64,000 nt of DNA, from the NCBI GenBank assembly GCA_018340375.1, contig JAFFJZ010000017.1, positions 6,810,001-6,874,000 of the forward strand. Reading direction: 5' to 3'. Below, one piece after another: positions 54,490 through 64,000 of this stretch. Under the pieces are notes generated by a model, which saw only the letters and a list, made by a program, of their open reading frames with translations, made no database searches and was not told where the DNA came from. The first letter of the stretch is position 1, and every line of letters begins with the position of its first letter. Position numbers and translations under genes: made by a program. This DNA comes from Gonatopus flavifemur (lineage: Eukaryota; Arthropoda; Insecta; Hymenoptera; Dryinidae).

Positions 54490-57030
54490 CCCCTTATTAT
54501 TAGCTTCATATTTCTTCTCAGGATATTAATTTGAAAAAATCATCAAACACATCCAAAGTTCCCAATGATAATAATTGACTCGTAAAAATCTTTTCTGTCA
54601 CATCCGAAGATGTCAATCAATGAAACAGTCAAGTGTATCTTCGTTAAATGAAACGGTGAAGTAGAAGGAAATAAGACAATAATCGATTTACATTGTACCA
54701 TTGACTATCATTGATTCGTACTAAAACTTCAATTTCCTTAATCCGACTGTGAATATGTTATTGTTGTTGTAACGCGTCGAGAAGAATCGCGACGAAAGAG
54801 CGTACAAAGAACTTATTGATCTAATCAATTGTTGTTACGAAAAAGAAATCAGAAACACGTTCGACCAGACTTTAAATAATAATCTTCAATTTTCATATTG
54901 CCATACATATTTCATGCACACGGAGAAAAATAAAGTTTCAAAAATTACCACATTCCTACTAAATTGGCAGGATAAGAGAAAGCACCACTGTTATCGATAG
55001 ATAGTGTAGTAAAAATGTGTACTTTATCATGCACCGTAAAACATACTCAGATTTTTTCTATACACATAATATGAATATGAATTTTCCTACTGGTGTATGA
55101 GAAATTAATTTTCTGTGACATTTATAGGGATGTTCATATAAAAATATATAAGAATTCACATTTTGTGAGGATTTTTTCGATACATTGATGAGAAATTTCC
55201 AGTAAATTCATAGGATTTTTTCTACACAATGTATATGTTAATGACTTCAAATAAATGTATATGAAGTTTTGGATGGGGGCCAAATTAACGAAAAACCAAA
55301 TCAACGAAAAGTTGGTTGAAAAGAGAGATACGTCACACTCTCTCTTTTCAAACACTGATTTCGTTGATTTGTCTTTTCGTTGATTCAGCTCCCATCCGAA
55401 GTTTTCCATAAAAATTTCTTACAGTGCGCATAAGGTTGCACGCTCATACTAAAGAATGTTTGTTGAATCATTTATTTTTACTACATTGTCTAACAATAGG
55501 TTGGTTTCTAGCCAGTTTTGTAACGCACTTCCTAGCCTGTACCCATCCAGATATCCCAGGGAATTGCTAGGATGTTGTTCAAATTGGTAATTGGAAATGT
55601 GAATTCATGTGTTATCTGTAAAATCACACCTATATGAATAAGGTAACAATGTATTTTTACTTGTAATCTCCAGTCAAGAACGTTGCTTTTGAATTTATTT
55701 CCATGAAATAAGCCCGAGTGACAAATTCTAACGTTGGGGCTTCCTTCTATTCCTCTAACCGTGTTGATGGACTATCAATGTTATCGTACGATCAGCTGAC
55801 GCATAAAAAATCTACATAGACCAACTAAATGTTTGGGCACTGAAGTCAAATTGGCTGAAATGTGTTATCCAGTTGCCCCCACGTGGGTCCCATCTAATAC
55901 GTGGATGGATGGTAAATGGGACGCCCAGACAAATTTCTACCAGGGTTCATCAAAAATAAAACACGGAAATGATTTCACGAACTTTTCAGACTGAAATTAT
56001 TATTTGAATTATGTGGAACTCGTTTTATTTTCCCAACAAGCCAAAATAAAACATATTTCGAAATTTTCACGGAAATGATAATTCTTTCTAAAATCTTTCT
56101 AATTGAAAAGAATTGTTTGTTTGTTGTTTTCCTCTTGTTTTTAGAATAATAGATTGAGAACGCCAGATGGAATGCTACAACCACGGGTTCATTCGGATAA
56201 AAAAGAAGGGTGGAACACTTTCATACGTTAAAGTAAGTGAAGGATTGAGAATTGAATTGGCATAGAAATATAATTGCAATTCAAGCGTAGAGTGTGATGA
56301 CTTTAAATTCGATTAACATGGCGCAAAAATAACGAAGGGCTCATTCGAGAGGACTGCTGGGGTACTTGTGCAATTGAGGCAAATGACCACTCTTGCATAA
56401 AATCCCATCTTCAAAGAGTATTGTTCCGCTGAGTGGGAAAAAGTCTGCTCGAAGAATGAAGATGCGGGTGGTGGGATTGATTATTTTAAATCGTATATGT
56501 TTTGTTGTTTTGTTAATGTGAGGGGAATTTCAGGGAGCACTGACGTCTATCTTCCCAATTGAAATATCAAACTAAGTTTTGAGGGATAAAACAAGGATTA
56601 AATATGTCTCAGCCGTGATTCAACCTGTACTTGGAACTATCGGTAAAAGTGAAATCACGTGACGAGGTTTTACTTATCTCGGTCTGATACTGACATATTT
56701 GAATACAAGCATACAAGATACGAGGAGAGAACAAAATTTAATATATACGATAAGATGATATAGAAGGAACATTAGAAACTCTAATGCGTTCTACTGGATT
56801 CAAAGAAACTGGTTTTAGATTTTCATCGTAGAGAATCTGGATGGAAAACATTTCTTCGTCGACAATCGATCATTTCTCAAACGTGCTAAAGAGCAAGGTT
56901 AGTGAAATATAACAAAGCATTAACCTTGTTAATGTAACAGAAGATGCGTTTTTCTCATTTACTTGAATAACAGGCTTATCACATGCTCTCGTACACATAC
57001 ATATATGTATATCTATAACACCTTTGCCCC
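54490..57030. other. Anonymous AT-rich DNA with one small MITE
   Basis: Apart from the 127-bp MITE at 55271-55397, nothing recognisable; frames up to 91 codons show no domains. A possible single CACGGAGAAAA MITE end lies at ~54920 without a visible partner. Confidence 0.4.
55271..55397. mobile_element. 127-bp hAT-like MITE
   Basis: GGATGGGGGCC at 55271 and CTCCCATCC ending at 55397, with an inverted core (ccaaattaacgaaaaacc / cttttcgttgattcagct). A perfect 8-bp duplication GAAGTTTT flanks it (55263-55270, 55398-55405). Confidence 0.75.
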
Positions 57031-57161
57031 TTTAACGTTCTCTCGCTTTTGCTGTACTATAGTATGCGCACTTTAATAAACATACTCTGACATAGCTGAC
57101 GAGTACACCGCTAATTAACTCACGATGTCGTGACAATCTAACTAACTAGACTCATTCTACG

Positions 57162-57169
57162 TATAAATA
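57162..57169 (+). promoter_or_regulatory. Candidate TATA box
   Basis: TATAAATA within cgtataaatagagtctcagg. A small frame starts about 170 bp downstream. In AT-rich DNA such a match may be chance. Confidence 0.25.
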
Positions 57170-57334
57170 GAGTCTCAGGTTAATCACCTTGCACTTTTAG
57201 CGCTCTTGGTCGTTTCTTGATAAATCGTCCCCTTTATTATCATTCAAGAGTTTTCTCGACTTCGAATAACACTTCACTTTGAATTACTTGAGAGCGATTT
57301 TTCAGAACATCAAGTGTTCACTCATTTTTAAGAA

Positions 57335-57508
57335 ATGAGCATCATCTCCATCTCAAACAAACATAGATTCACGAAGATTGGAATAAAAACCAAACCTACG
57401 GGACGAATACGCGGTAGAACAAGGAATTTAGTAGAAGGAATAAATGAAGCTATTGTGCTTTGTTCCGAGGTCCGCGGAATATCAAGAACACTTTGTTTTA
57501 GTCAATAA
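57335..57508 (+). CDS. Hypothetical small basic protein, 57 aa
   Basis: The frame runs from ATG 57335 (MSIISISNKHRFTKIGIKTK) to TAA 57506-57508, with a basic middle (RIRGRTRNL). It lies about 165 bp after a TATA-like box and ends in an AATAAA at 57504-57509, so a promoter-frame-polyA layout is present. There is no recognisable domain. It could equally be part of a decayed LTR region or a chance frame. Confidence 0.2.
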   Translation: MSIISISNKHRFTKIGIKTKPTGRIRGRTRNLVEGINEAIVLCSEVRGISRTLCFSQ

Positions 57509-57834
57509 ATGAGAGTCACGAGCACAACATTCATCACAGTTACAGGGTTGATAGCGAGCCGAGGGTTCACAAATCCCAGGACAATTCCAGGATTTCCAGG
57601 ACATTTGCAATAGTACAATTAAACGATTATAATCTGTGTGAATATCCAAGTAACATGTTTTCCTACTTTTTTTCTCTAGTTTGAACATGTATGAGAAACA
57701 TTATAAATGACCAAATGTTAAAATAAATCATAAAATCATGAATAATAGAAAACAACACGTTTAATCGAGCAACAAAAAATAAAAATTGTTAAATTAACAT
57801 AACTTTCAGATACTATAGCGGAGAACAAATTTAT

Positions 57835-59233
57835 TCATATTTTTTTTTTCAATTCATTAATGTCATGTTGGAATTCTGCAGCATCTGCCAAAAGCTTGGC
57901 TTTTTTAACTTCTAAACTTTTTATCTCTAACGTTTGTTTCCGTTTCAAAATACTCTCTCTCTCTCTCTTTTTCCTGCATCTCAGATTTTTGGATCTCCAG
58001 CGCCTCTTTATACAAACAATGAGCATTTCGCATCGAATGTATCAAGCTTTTAGTAATCGGAACTTGTTCCACTCCTCCAGCTTCTAATACTACATCATGG
58101 ACCCGTCTAATCGCAACCAAACTTTTTTCTTTCTGATTTTCTACAATACACTCCGCATTTACAGAGAAGCTTCTTTCAACGTGTGCATTTCCATGAGATA
58201 AGATTGAGATCATCTTTATGAAATATAAAAGATTGTCATTAGATTTTTGAAAAAGCTGGATTGTCTCCAACCAGAACTCGTCAAGACGTTTTTCAGTTCT
58301 CACATAATTTTTCATTGCAAGTTTTACCGCTGGGTCTTCTAGTATTTGAGAATATTCCGTTTTAACTTTTTCTGCCTTGATACCGGACATTCTATTCTTC
58401 GCAACTAGTATATCTAAAGTTGAAGTAATCCTTCTCATTGCACTATCACGATTCACTGTCACGCTGGGATTCAGACAAGAAATACTGCGACATAATTTAG
58501 ATTTCAATGGGGATCGTTCAAAAATTTTTTGAATAATTGCAATTATACAGTCACGCATGGCTTGTTTCATGTGTAAAATTTCAAGCTGAGATGGGCTCTT
58601 GATTTTTCGTAAAGCATCTTTCACAGTAAATCCAATATCAAAATCTTTGGCACCAATTAAATTCTTTTTTTGTGATAAATCTATTTTTGAAAGACAACTA
58701 GCTTTCTCCAAAACATCCCGGTCTACAATTCTCTGCATCAACGTATATACAAGTGAATATAATTCTTCGTGAAGGAAAGGCGCCATTGGAGCATCGCTCT
58801 GAAATTCACAAAGGAAAGGTGCAAGTGTAGATGCTATTGCGAAGAAAACAGCTATCTTGGGACCAATAAGTTTATCTTCTAAAGCATCAGATACAATTCT
58901 AAAACTCTGAGAGATAGGAGCATTTTTCGCTTCGATAGATTTCTTTACATACTGTTGTAAATTTGGTGAAATTTCCATACCCCTTTCTGCGACGGCAGCA
59001 TTTTCGACCCATTTGATTGCACGAAATTCTCGAGAAAATATACAACTCCCTGTATACTCAACGTAGTAAGCTTTGCGAGCAGGAGAATCCTTGAATAAAT
59101 AACACATTGCACGACCAAAAGCTGACCAAGTTTCTATTCTGTTTTCAACCCCAAAAGAACTCCAAAAAAGTAAACAAATAACGCCAAGTACATGAAAATC
59201 CCAAAAACAAAGAATAAAAAAATCTAAAAACAC
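57835..59233 (-). pseudogene. hAT-superfamily transposase, C-terminal part
   Basis: The minus-strand frame from 59233 to 57905 (442 codons) lacks the BED zinc finger and N-terminal catalytic part. Family-like sequence begins at about residue 35 (ETWSAFGRAMCYLFKDSPAR), preceded by a hydrophobic stretch that looks adventitious. Residues ~346-385 (SHGNAHVERSFSVNAECIVE) are the hAT dimerisation domain. It resembles SCAND3/ZMYM-type domesticated relatives and their insect transposon cousins. Near 57955-57975 a (CT)n run on the plus strand marks a frameshift: the longer, lysine-rich coiled-coil tail (LEVKKAKLLADAAEFQHDI) lies in another frame and ends at 57835. A dinucleotide slip in the run would explain this. 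No terminal repeats were found. Confidence 0.8.
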
Positions 59234-60040
59234 ATTCTAAAGGAAAATTTCACTGCATTCAGAATTTCGAGGGGATATAATGATACCGGCTACGGATGAA
59301 ATTCCAACCCAACGTTGATTATCTCCAGGTTCGTTGATTCACCGGTTCAATAATACCGTATACTTGGTCGCCAGGATGTCCTTTTTATTTTAGGATTAAA
59401 GGATTTACCATAAAACCTATTATGACGAGAAAATGTGAGGTTATAAATCAGTAATTAAACTCGATTAACCTTTCTTTTCTTCATTTCTTTTTGATGAGTT
59501 ACATCTTATCAGTGGAGATCCTTTCTCCCTGAGTACAGAAAACAAACTGACTATTTTTGTTCCCGAGACACTGATATTTATATCATCTATGATCGCGCCA
59601 AATTCGGTAAGCGCATGCGCATATCATCGATATATTGTAATGATTTAATTTATCTCGTAAACATTAATGATTTTATTAAATAATCTATCAAATTATCTTC
59701 ATAACTTACTTGCCTAGCTTCTAGTTCGAAATTCTACTTACATTATGGTTTTTAGGATAAAAACAAAATAAATTTATATTTCTGTGATAGAATCGATACT
59801 CGCAGCTCTCTATTCATTGCCATCATGCGACGATCTTATAGCACCAAATCGACAATCGATAATCGATTGTTGCTTCAGCCATGCTACGCCGTTTTCTATG
59901 TGCTTGCGATTATCGATTCTTGTTCGGTTACATTACACCCACCTTCATTTGTAATTTAATTTTTATTCTATTGCAAATGAATATAAAAGTAACCGAAGAG
60001 ATTGAAAACAAATTATCACAATTCCCTTCCGCTTTATATT
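59234..60040. other. Anonymous AT-rich DNA
   Basis: No N-terminal hAT sequence was found. It includes gcgcatgcgcatatcatcg near 59612 (compare 17940) and a self-complementary cgacaatcgataatcgattgt near 59850. It may hold retroelement non-coding ends, but no LTR was delimited. Confidence 0.35.
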
Positions 60041-60410
60041 TCGGTTATGAACTTATATGTCTCTACTTTTGTCCATTCAAACAAACAACAACTTGTTGAT
60101 GATGCGTATAAATAAGAACTTAAAAAAAAACAGAAATATCACATTTTCTTCTTGTAACCCATAATTAGTTTATGGATTTATAACTCAAAACATCACATTT
60201 CTTTTAGATTATGAACTTAAATGTCTCTACTATTATCTTTGTTATTTATGAACTCAAATAAAATCACTCGCAAATATTGCATATAAAGGTAAACAGAACA
60301 CATCATTACTCTAAGTAAAAACACCAAAATACCACATTTCTTAGACTGTCTCTACCTCAAACAAAATGACTCACATAAATCAACTCTTCACTAGATCATT
60401 CTTTCAAACA
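60040..60410. repeat. Degenerate ~130-bp direct repeats
   Basis: ttatgaactta.atgtctctac recurs at ~60045 and ~60207 (with tgtctctacctc at ~60349), and atatcacattt(tc)tt variants recur at ~60135, 60190 and 60335. It sits just past the accessory frame, where a 3' untranslated region of the retroelement would be. Confidence 0.45.
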
Positions 60411-60423
60411 AAAATAATCACCT

Positions 60424-61257
60424 TTATATCACATTTTTTTGTTTCAAATTATTGAACACTATTCTTCCCAATTCGTCGTGGCTCACTTCGTCGAGTGGTT
60501 TGTCTTTGCTGCTCTCCAATGGCGGCCTAGTCACTTCCGGAATGTTTTGGAACATCAGCTCAATTGATTTTTTGTGTATCACTGGTTTCAATGATCGTTT
60601 TTCTATTTTATGATAATCACTTTTCTTCTCATTCCTATGTCTATTCTCCTTTCCTTGAGAATTTTGTCTATGTGGAGTTGATAATCTTGGTAATCCCTTA
60701 ACCTCGCTGTTGATTGTTTGAATGTCAGTTACCGTTGGTTTATTACAAGATTCCTTTATTTCCGAGTCATTATAGGTTGGGATCTCCATTACTGTTACTA
60801 TTTGGTTATTGTCCAGTGTTATTTGAGTCGTTTTCAATACTTCTTGTGGCTCATCTTGTAATGGCATTACTGGTTTATTTACGATCTTTTCATGTTGTTC
60901 TTTTATTAGGTTATCATAATACTGCATTATTTTTTCGGCTTCTTCATTCACTTTATTCCGACTCGAATCACATCGCAACGACAATATTTGCGTGAAAACT
61001 TCGTCATTTCCGTCATAGTTCTCCAATTGGTCTATCAATGTCATGATCCGTTGTTTTTTAATTTCCCATGCTTTGTTCAAAATGAAATCTAATAACTCGG
61101 TTTCTTGTTTGCGAAATTCTTTGATTGTTAACCTTGTTGGGTCTATCTTTTCAAGTTTCACCAGTGCTTCTTTCCTGAAATTATCCATGTTCGTAACCTT
61201 ATGACGATCAGTGATCAGAACACCTTCTTTATATGCTGTTGCACCTCCTTCGGCCAT
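60424..61257 (-). CDS. Retroelement-associated protein of unknown function, 277 aa
   Basis: The intact minus-strand frame starts MAEGGATAYKEGVLITDRHK at 61257 and stops at 60424. The N-terminal half (~30-140) is rich in charged helices (KQRIMTLIDQLENYDGND) and suits a coiled coil; the C-terminal half is hydrophilic, with a basic run (ENRHRNEKKSDYHKIEKRS). I see no CCHC knuckle, protease, signal peptide or membrane span, so it is neither a typical gag nor a typical envelope protein. It lies about 130 bp downstream of the Gypsy polymerase on the same strand, the position of a third frame. It could also be a gag-like gene of a separate copy. Function not assigned. Confidence 0.5.
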   Translation of the reverse strand: MAEGGATAYKEGVLITDRHKVTNMDNFRKEALVKLEKIDPTRLTIKEFRKQETELLDFILNKAWEIKKQRIMTLIDQLENYDGNDEVFTQILSLRCDSSRNKVNEEAEKIMQYYDNLIKEQHEKIVNKPVMPLQDEPQEVLKTTQITLDNNQIVTVMEIPTYNDSEIKESCNKPTVTDIQTINSEVKGLPRLSTPHRQNSQGKENRHRNEKKSDYHKIEKRSLKPVIHKKSIELMFQNIPEVTRPPLESSKDKPLDEVSHDELGRIVFNNLKQKNVI

Positions 61258-61388
61258 TTGCCAAACTACCGAATTATATCGATTTTACGTTATCGACTGA
61301 CCTCTCGCTTTTTAATGTCTGTCCGTTTTCACCTCGCCCACTTGATTGTTCGATTTATCGATTTATGATTTACATTTCGTCCCGCGTA

Positions 61389-64000
61389 TTACGATTTTAA
61401 GTACGTGCTGATATTCTTATTATTTTTCCATAGTAATTAGGAATCTTTTTTGGTTTTAATTTTGTTTGTTTATACTGTTTTATTTGTCTTATATTCCATC
61501 TTTCTTTATGTCGATTATTGGGTTTTTCTACCAATACTGCGTTCCCGAATGATTTGATGATCTTATAAGGTCCTTTCTACTTCAACTCCAACTTAGCAGC
61601 GTATTTTCTCACCTTTGACGATAACACATGTTTCCTAATCAATACTAAATCACCCTCGTTATATATTTTCTCTGTCGTGGTTTTTGCTGATTTTTTCATT
61701 CGTCGTTCTTGTAACTGCGTCAAACGTTCGTATGCCCTTTTAATCTTCTGTTCGATATCCATACTTTCGTCTGTAATACGTCGAAACTCCGACGGTATTT
61801 CCAATGTTTTTCCTCCGTGTAATTCTATCGGTTCAAATTTGTGACTTGAATGCTGTGTATTGTTGAAGATTTTTTCTATGAATGTCAACATTTCTGGCCA
61901 TCCTGTTTGTTTTTTAGCTAAATATGTCCTCAAAATTCGGCCAATCTCTCGCATAACCCTCTCAACCGGGTTAGACTGTGGATTATATGGCGTAGTTTGC
62001 GTCAGTTTTATTTCATGTGTTTTTCCAAAATCCGACCATTCTTTAGTACGAAACTGACCCGCGTTGTCTGTTAGTATACATTTCGGGACTTTACACTCTT
62101 GGAAAAACCGGTTTTCTATTTTATTGATGATTGTCCGGGCCTTAATATTTTTCAACGCATATAACTTCGTTCTTTTGGAGAAACAATCCATCATCACTAG
62201 CACATGTCTCATACCCCCTTTTCCTACTAGGAGTGGTCCGTATAAGTCAAGGGAAATTTTTTCATCCGGTAATTGTGGTATCTTCCAGATCTGCATACTT
62301 GTTGACTTTCCGTTGTTACATTTAGCCTTTTGACAATCTATACAGGTAGATACCACATCTCGGACAATTTTAGCAAGATTATTTCCACTAAAATATTTAT
62401 TACAGAACTGGTATGTTTTATCTGTACCCACGTGCAATAGAAATTCATGAAGATCTTTGATAAACATCCATGATATTGCCGATGGAATAATAATTTTAGG
62501 ACCATCTTCTGTCTCTATTCTTAACATCTTGTTCTCATCTTCTATCACCTTCTCAGTGCTAGTTTTTAATCGTTGAATCTCTTCGTCCTCGTGATACGCT
62601 TGTCGTAATATCTGGACCCAAAATTGAAATTTTTTGATGTCGTTCTCTATTTTTCTCGCACCCACCATTCCTGGAATATTTCGATATAGTTTTTTTTCTT
62701 TTTTACTACACAATTCGGCAATACGCAACTGGTTCTTCTTTTTGTCTTGATCATTAATGCGAGATAATGCATCCGCAATTTTGTTTTGTCTTCCAGGGAT
62801 ATATTCGATAGTTATTTCAAATTCTTGGAGGAATTCTATCCAATTAGCAACCCTTTGGCTTGAATACTGACATGACTTGATAAATTGTAATGCATGGTGG
62901 TCGGTGCGTACGATAATGTTCCTTCCTAGTAGTAACACTCTCCATTTCTTCAGGGCCCAAACCACAGCCAACGCTTCCTTTTCGGTTGTTGCATATTTAA
63001 TTTCCGGTGGTTTTAGCTTTCGACTAATATAGGCAATGGACAGCTCCTCATTTTCTTTAGTTTTTTGTAATAATCTAGCACCAAGTCCAATTGACGATGC
63101 ATCTGTTTCCAATATTAATTGTGCATCCCTTTGTAATAAGAACAATCGTTCAGCATTCATAAATAAGTCCTTAATTTTATCGAACATTAACTGGTGTTCA
63201 TTTTTCCACAAGAACTTATTTCCTGTTCTCAGTAACTCTTCCAATTTAGCGGTGTAAGATGACAAATTTGGGATGAATTTCCTATCCCAATTGACCAAAC
63301 CTAAGAAAGCTTGCACTTGTTTCACACTTTTGGGTACGGGAAAATCTATAATATTTTTCTTCGTTTCTTCGTTAATTGATAACGTCCATTGATCGAACGT
63401 ATGTCCCAAAAATGAGATTGTTGTTTCGAAAAACTCACTTTTTTCCATATTTAGTCTGATTCCTGCTTTTTCCAGTCGCTTGAGTACTTCATGTAATATT
63501 TTTTCGTGTTGATAAATGTCCTTCGACGCTATCAGTATATCATCAAGGTACACGATAATTTCCGCATCCAGTCCCTTCAATATATCGTTGATAATTCTGG
63601 TAAATACCCCTCCTGAAATTTTTAGCCCAAAAGGCATTCGTCGAAACACATATGTCTGTCCTTCGAACGCAAATCCAGTGTATTTCTTACTTTCCTCATC
63701 TAGTTCGATCTGCCAGAATGCTTTTTTAACGTCCAATTTAGAAAATACCTTCTTATTCTCGATTTTAAAAATGATCTCGTCGATAGTCGGTGGTTGTGCA
63801 TAATCGTTCTGCATCTTAGAATTCAATGTTCGTGCGTCCAAACAGATGCGAACTTCCTTATTTTTCTTAACCACGACGACCAACGAACTTAAATATGACG
63901 TTTGCTGTTTTTCAATCACATTTTTATTTTCTAATTCTTGAATCACTTCTCTTACTTTATCAATATATTTAAAGGGGATAGGATATAACTTTGCTTTGGA
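61389..64000 (-). pseudogene. pol: Ty3/Gypsy retrotransposon pol (partial; runs off the window)
   Basis: The minus-strand frame is open from the window edge (64000) to a TAG at 61577; 63946 is only its first Met. Numbering from that Met: reverse transcriptase ~1-215 with FSKLDVKKAF (Asp 72) and YLDDILI (133-136); RNase H ~275-395 (LETDASS, TTEKEALAVVW, RTDHHAL); integrase zinc finger His500/His505/Cys535/Cys538; integrase core Asp567, Asp627, Glu662; then a basic C-terminal region. The RT-RNase H-integrase order defines Ty3/Gypsy. The TAG replaces a likely Trp in a conserved C-terminal stretch, and the same frame is open for about 60 further codons to 61389. Gag, protease and the left LTR would lie outside the window. 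Whether the copy retains any activity is unknown. Confidence 0.92.

Overview
This window is eukaryotic, AT-rich, and almost certainly from an insect nuclear genome. It holds one well-preserved host gene, dystroglycan (Dg), on the minus strand at 34438-41130, with 14 coding exons, canonical GT/AG introns and the family's C-terminal PPPY dystrophin-binding end. Everything else I can identify is mobile DNA or its debris: at least six Tc1/mariner, hAT-like and unclassified transposase sources, a Ty3/Gypsy polymerase cut by the right edge, a solo LTR, a large foldback element, and many short inverted-repeat elements (MITEs). A hymenopteran source is possible but cannot be shown from this sequence.

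Layout. 1-1707: non-autonomous element with long inverted arms and internal ~142-bp tandem repeats. 3010-6440 and 16740-17740: arrays of a 170-190 bp repeat that has been a landing site for other elements, including a solo LTR (5539-6346, target duplication GGCAT). 7037-10892: a complete 3.86-kb DNA transposon with ~420-bp inverted repeats, an 8-bp target duplication and a decayed transposase gene preceded by a 34-codon tandem repeat. 11798-16052: one MITE broken by three successive insertions (a mariner, a DD41D Tc1/mariner element and a mariner remnant). 16230-18720: copies of another palindromic repeat. 19276-28811: a 9.5-kb element with ~950-bp inverted repeats and AATT flanks, carrying a split transposase resembling the DUF7869 family and itself hit by at least three other insertions. 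29060-34260: degenerate ~170-bp repeats, MITEs and intergenic DNA. 34262-41190: Dg. 41190-46900: MITEs, an irritans-like mariner (44430-45669) and ~213-bp tandem repeats. 46950-50670: a 3.7-kb foldback element made of ~172-bp alternating monomers in head-to-head arrays. 50836-52406: a dead mariner with a MITE in its terminal repeat. 52410-57830: MITEs and anonymous DNA. 57835-59233: truncated hAT transposase. 60424-64000: Gypsy pol plus an unidentified accessory frame.

The transposons are mostly defective in ways that can be read directly: single nonsense codons (12336, 14808, 61577), frameshifts, a lost catalytic Asp (near 51200) and interruption by later elements. Several insertions can be delimited to the base because both target duplications survive, and in some cases an unoccupied paralogous site elsewhere in the window confirms them. 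The nesting therefore gives a relative history of transposon activity. The most unusual items are the 7037-10892 transposon, the 46950-50670 foldback element and the 19276-28811 element. Family assignments rest on motifs read by eye, without database searches.
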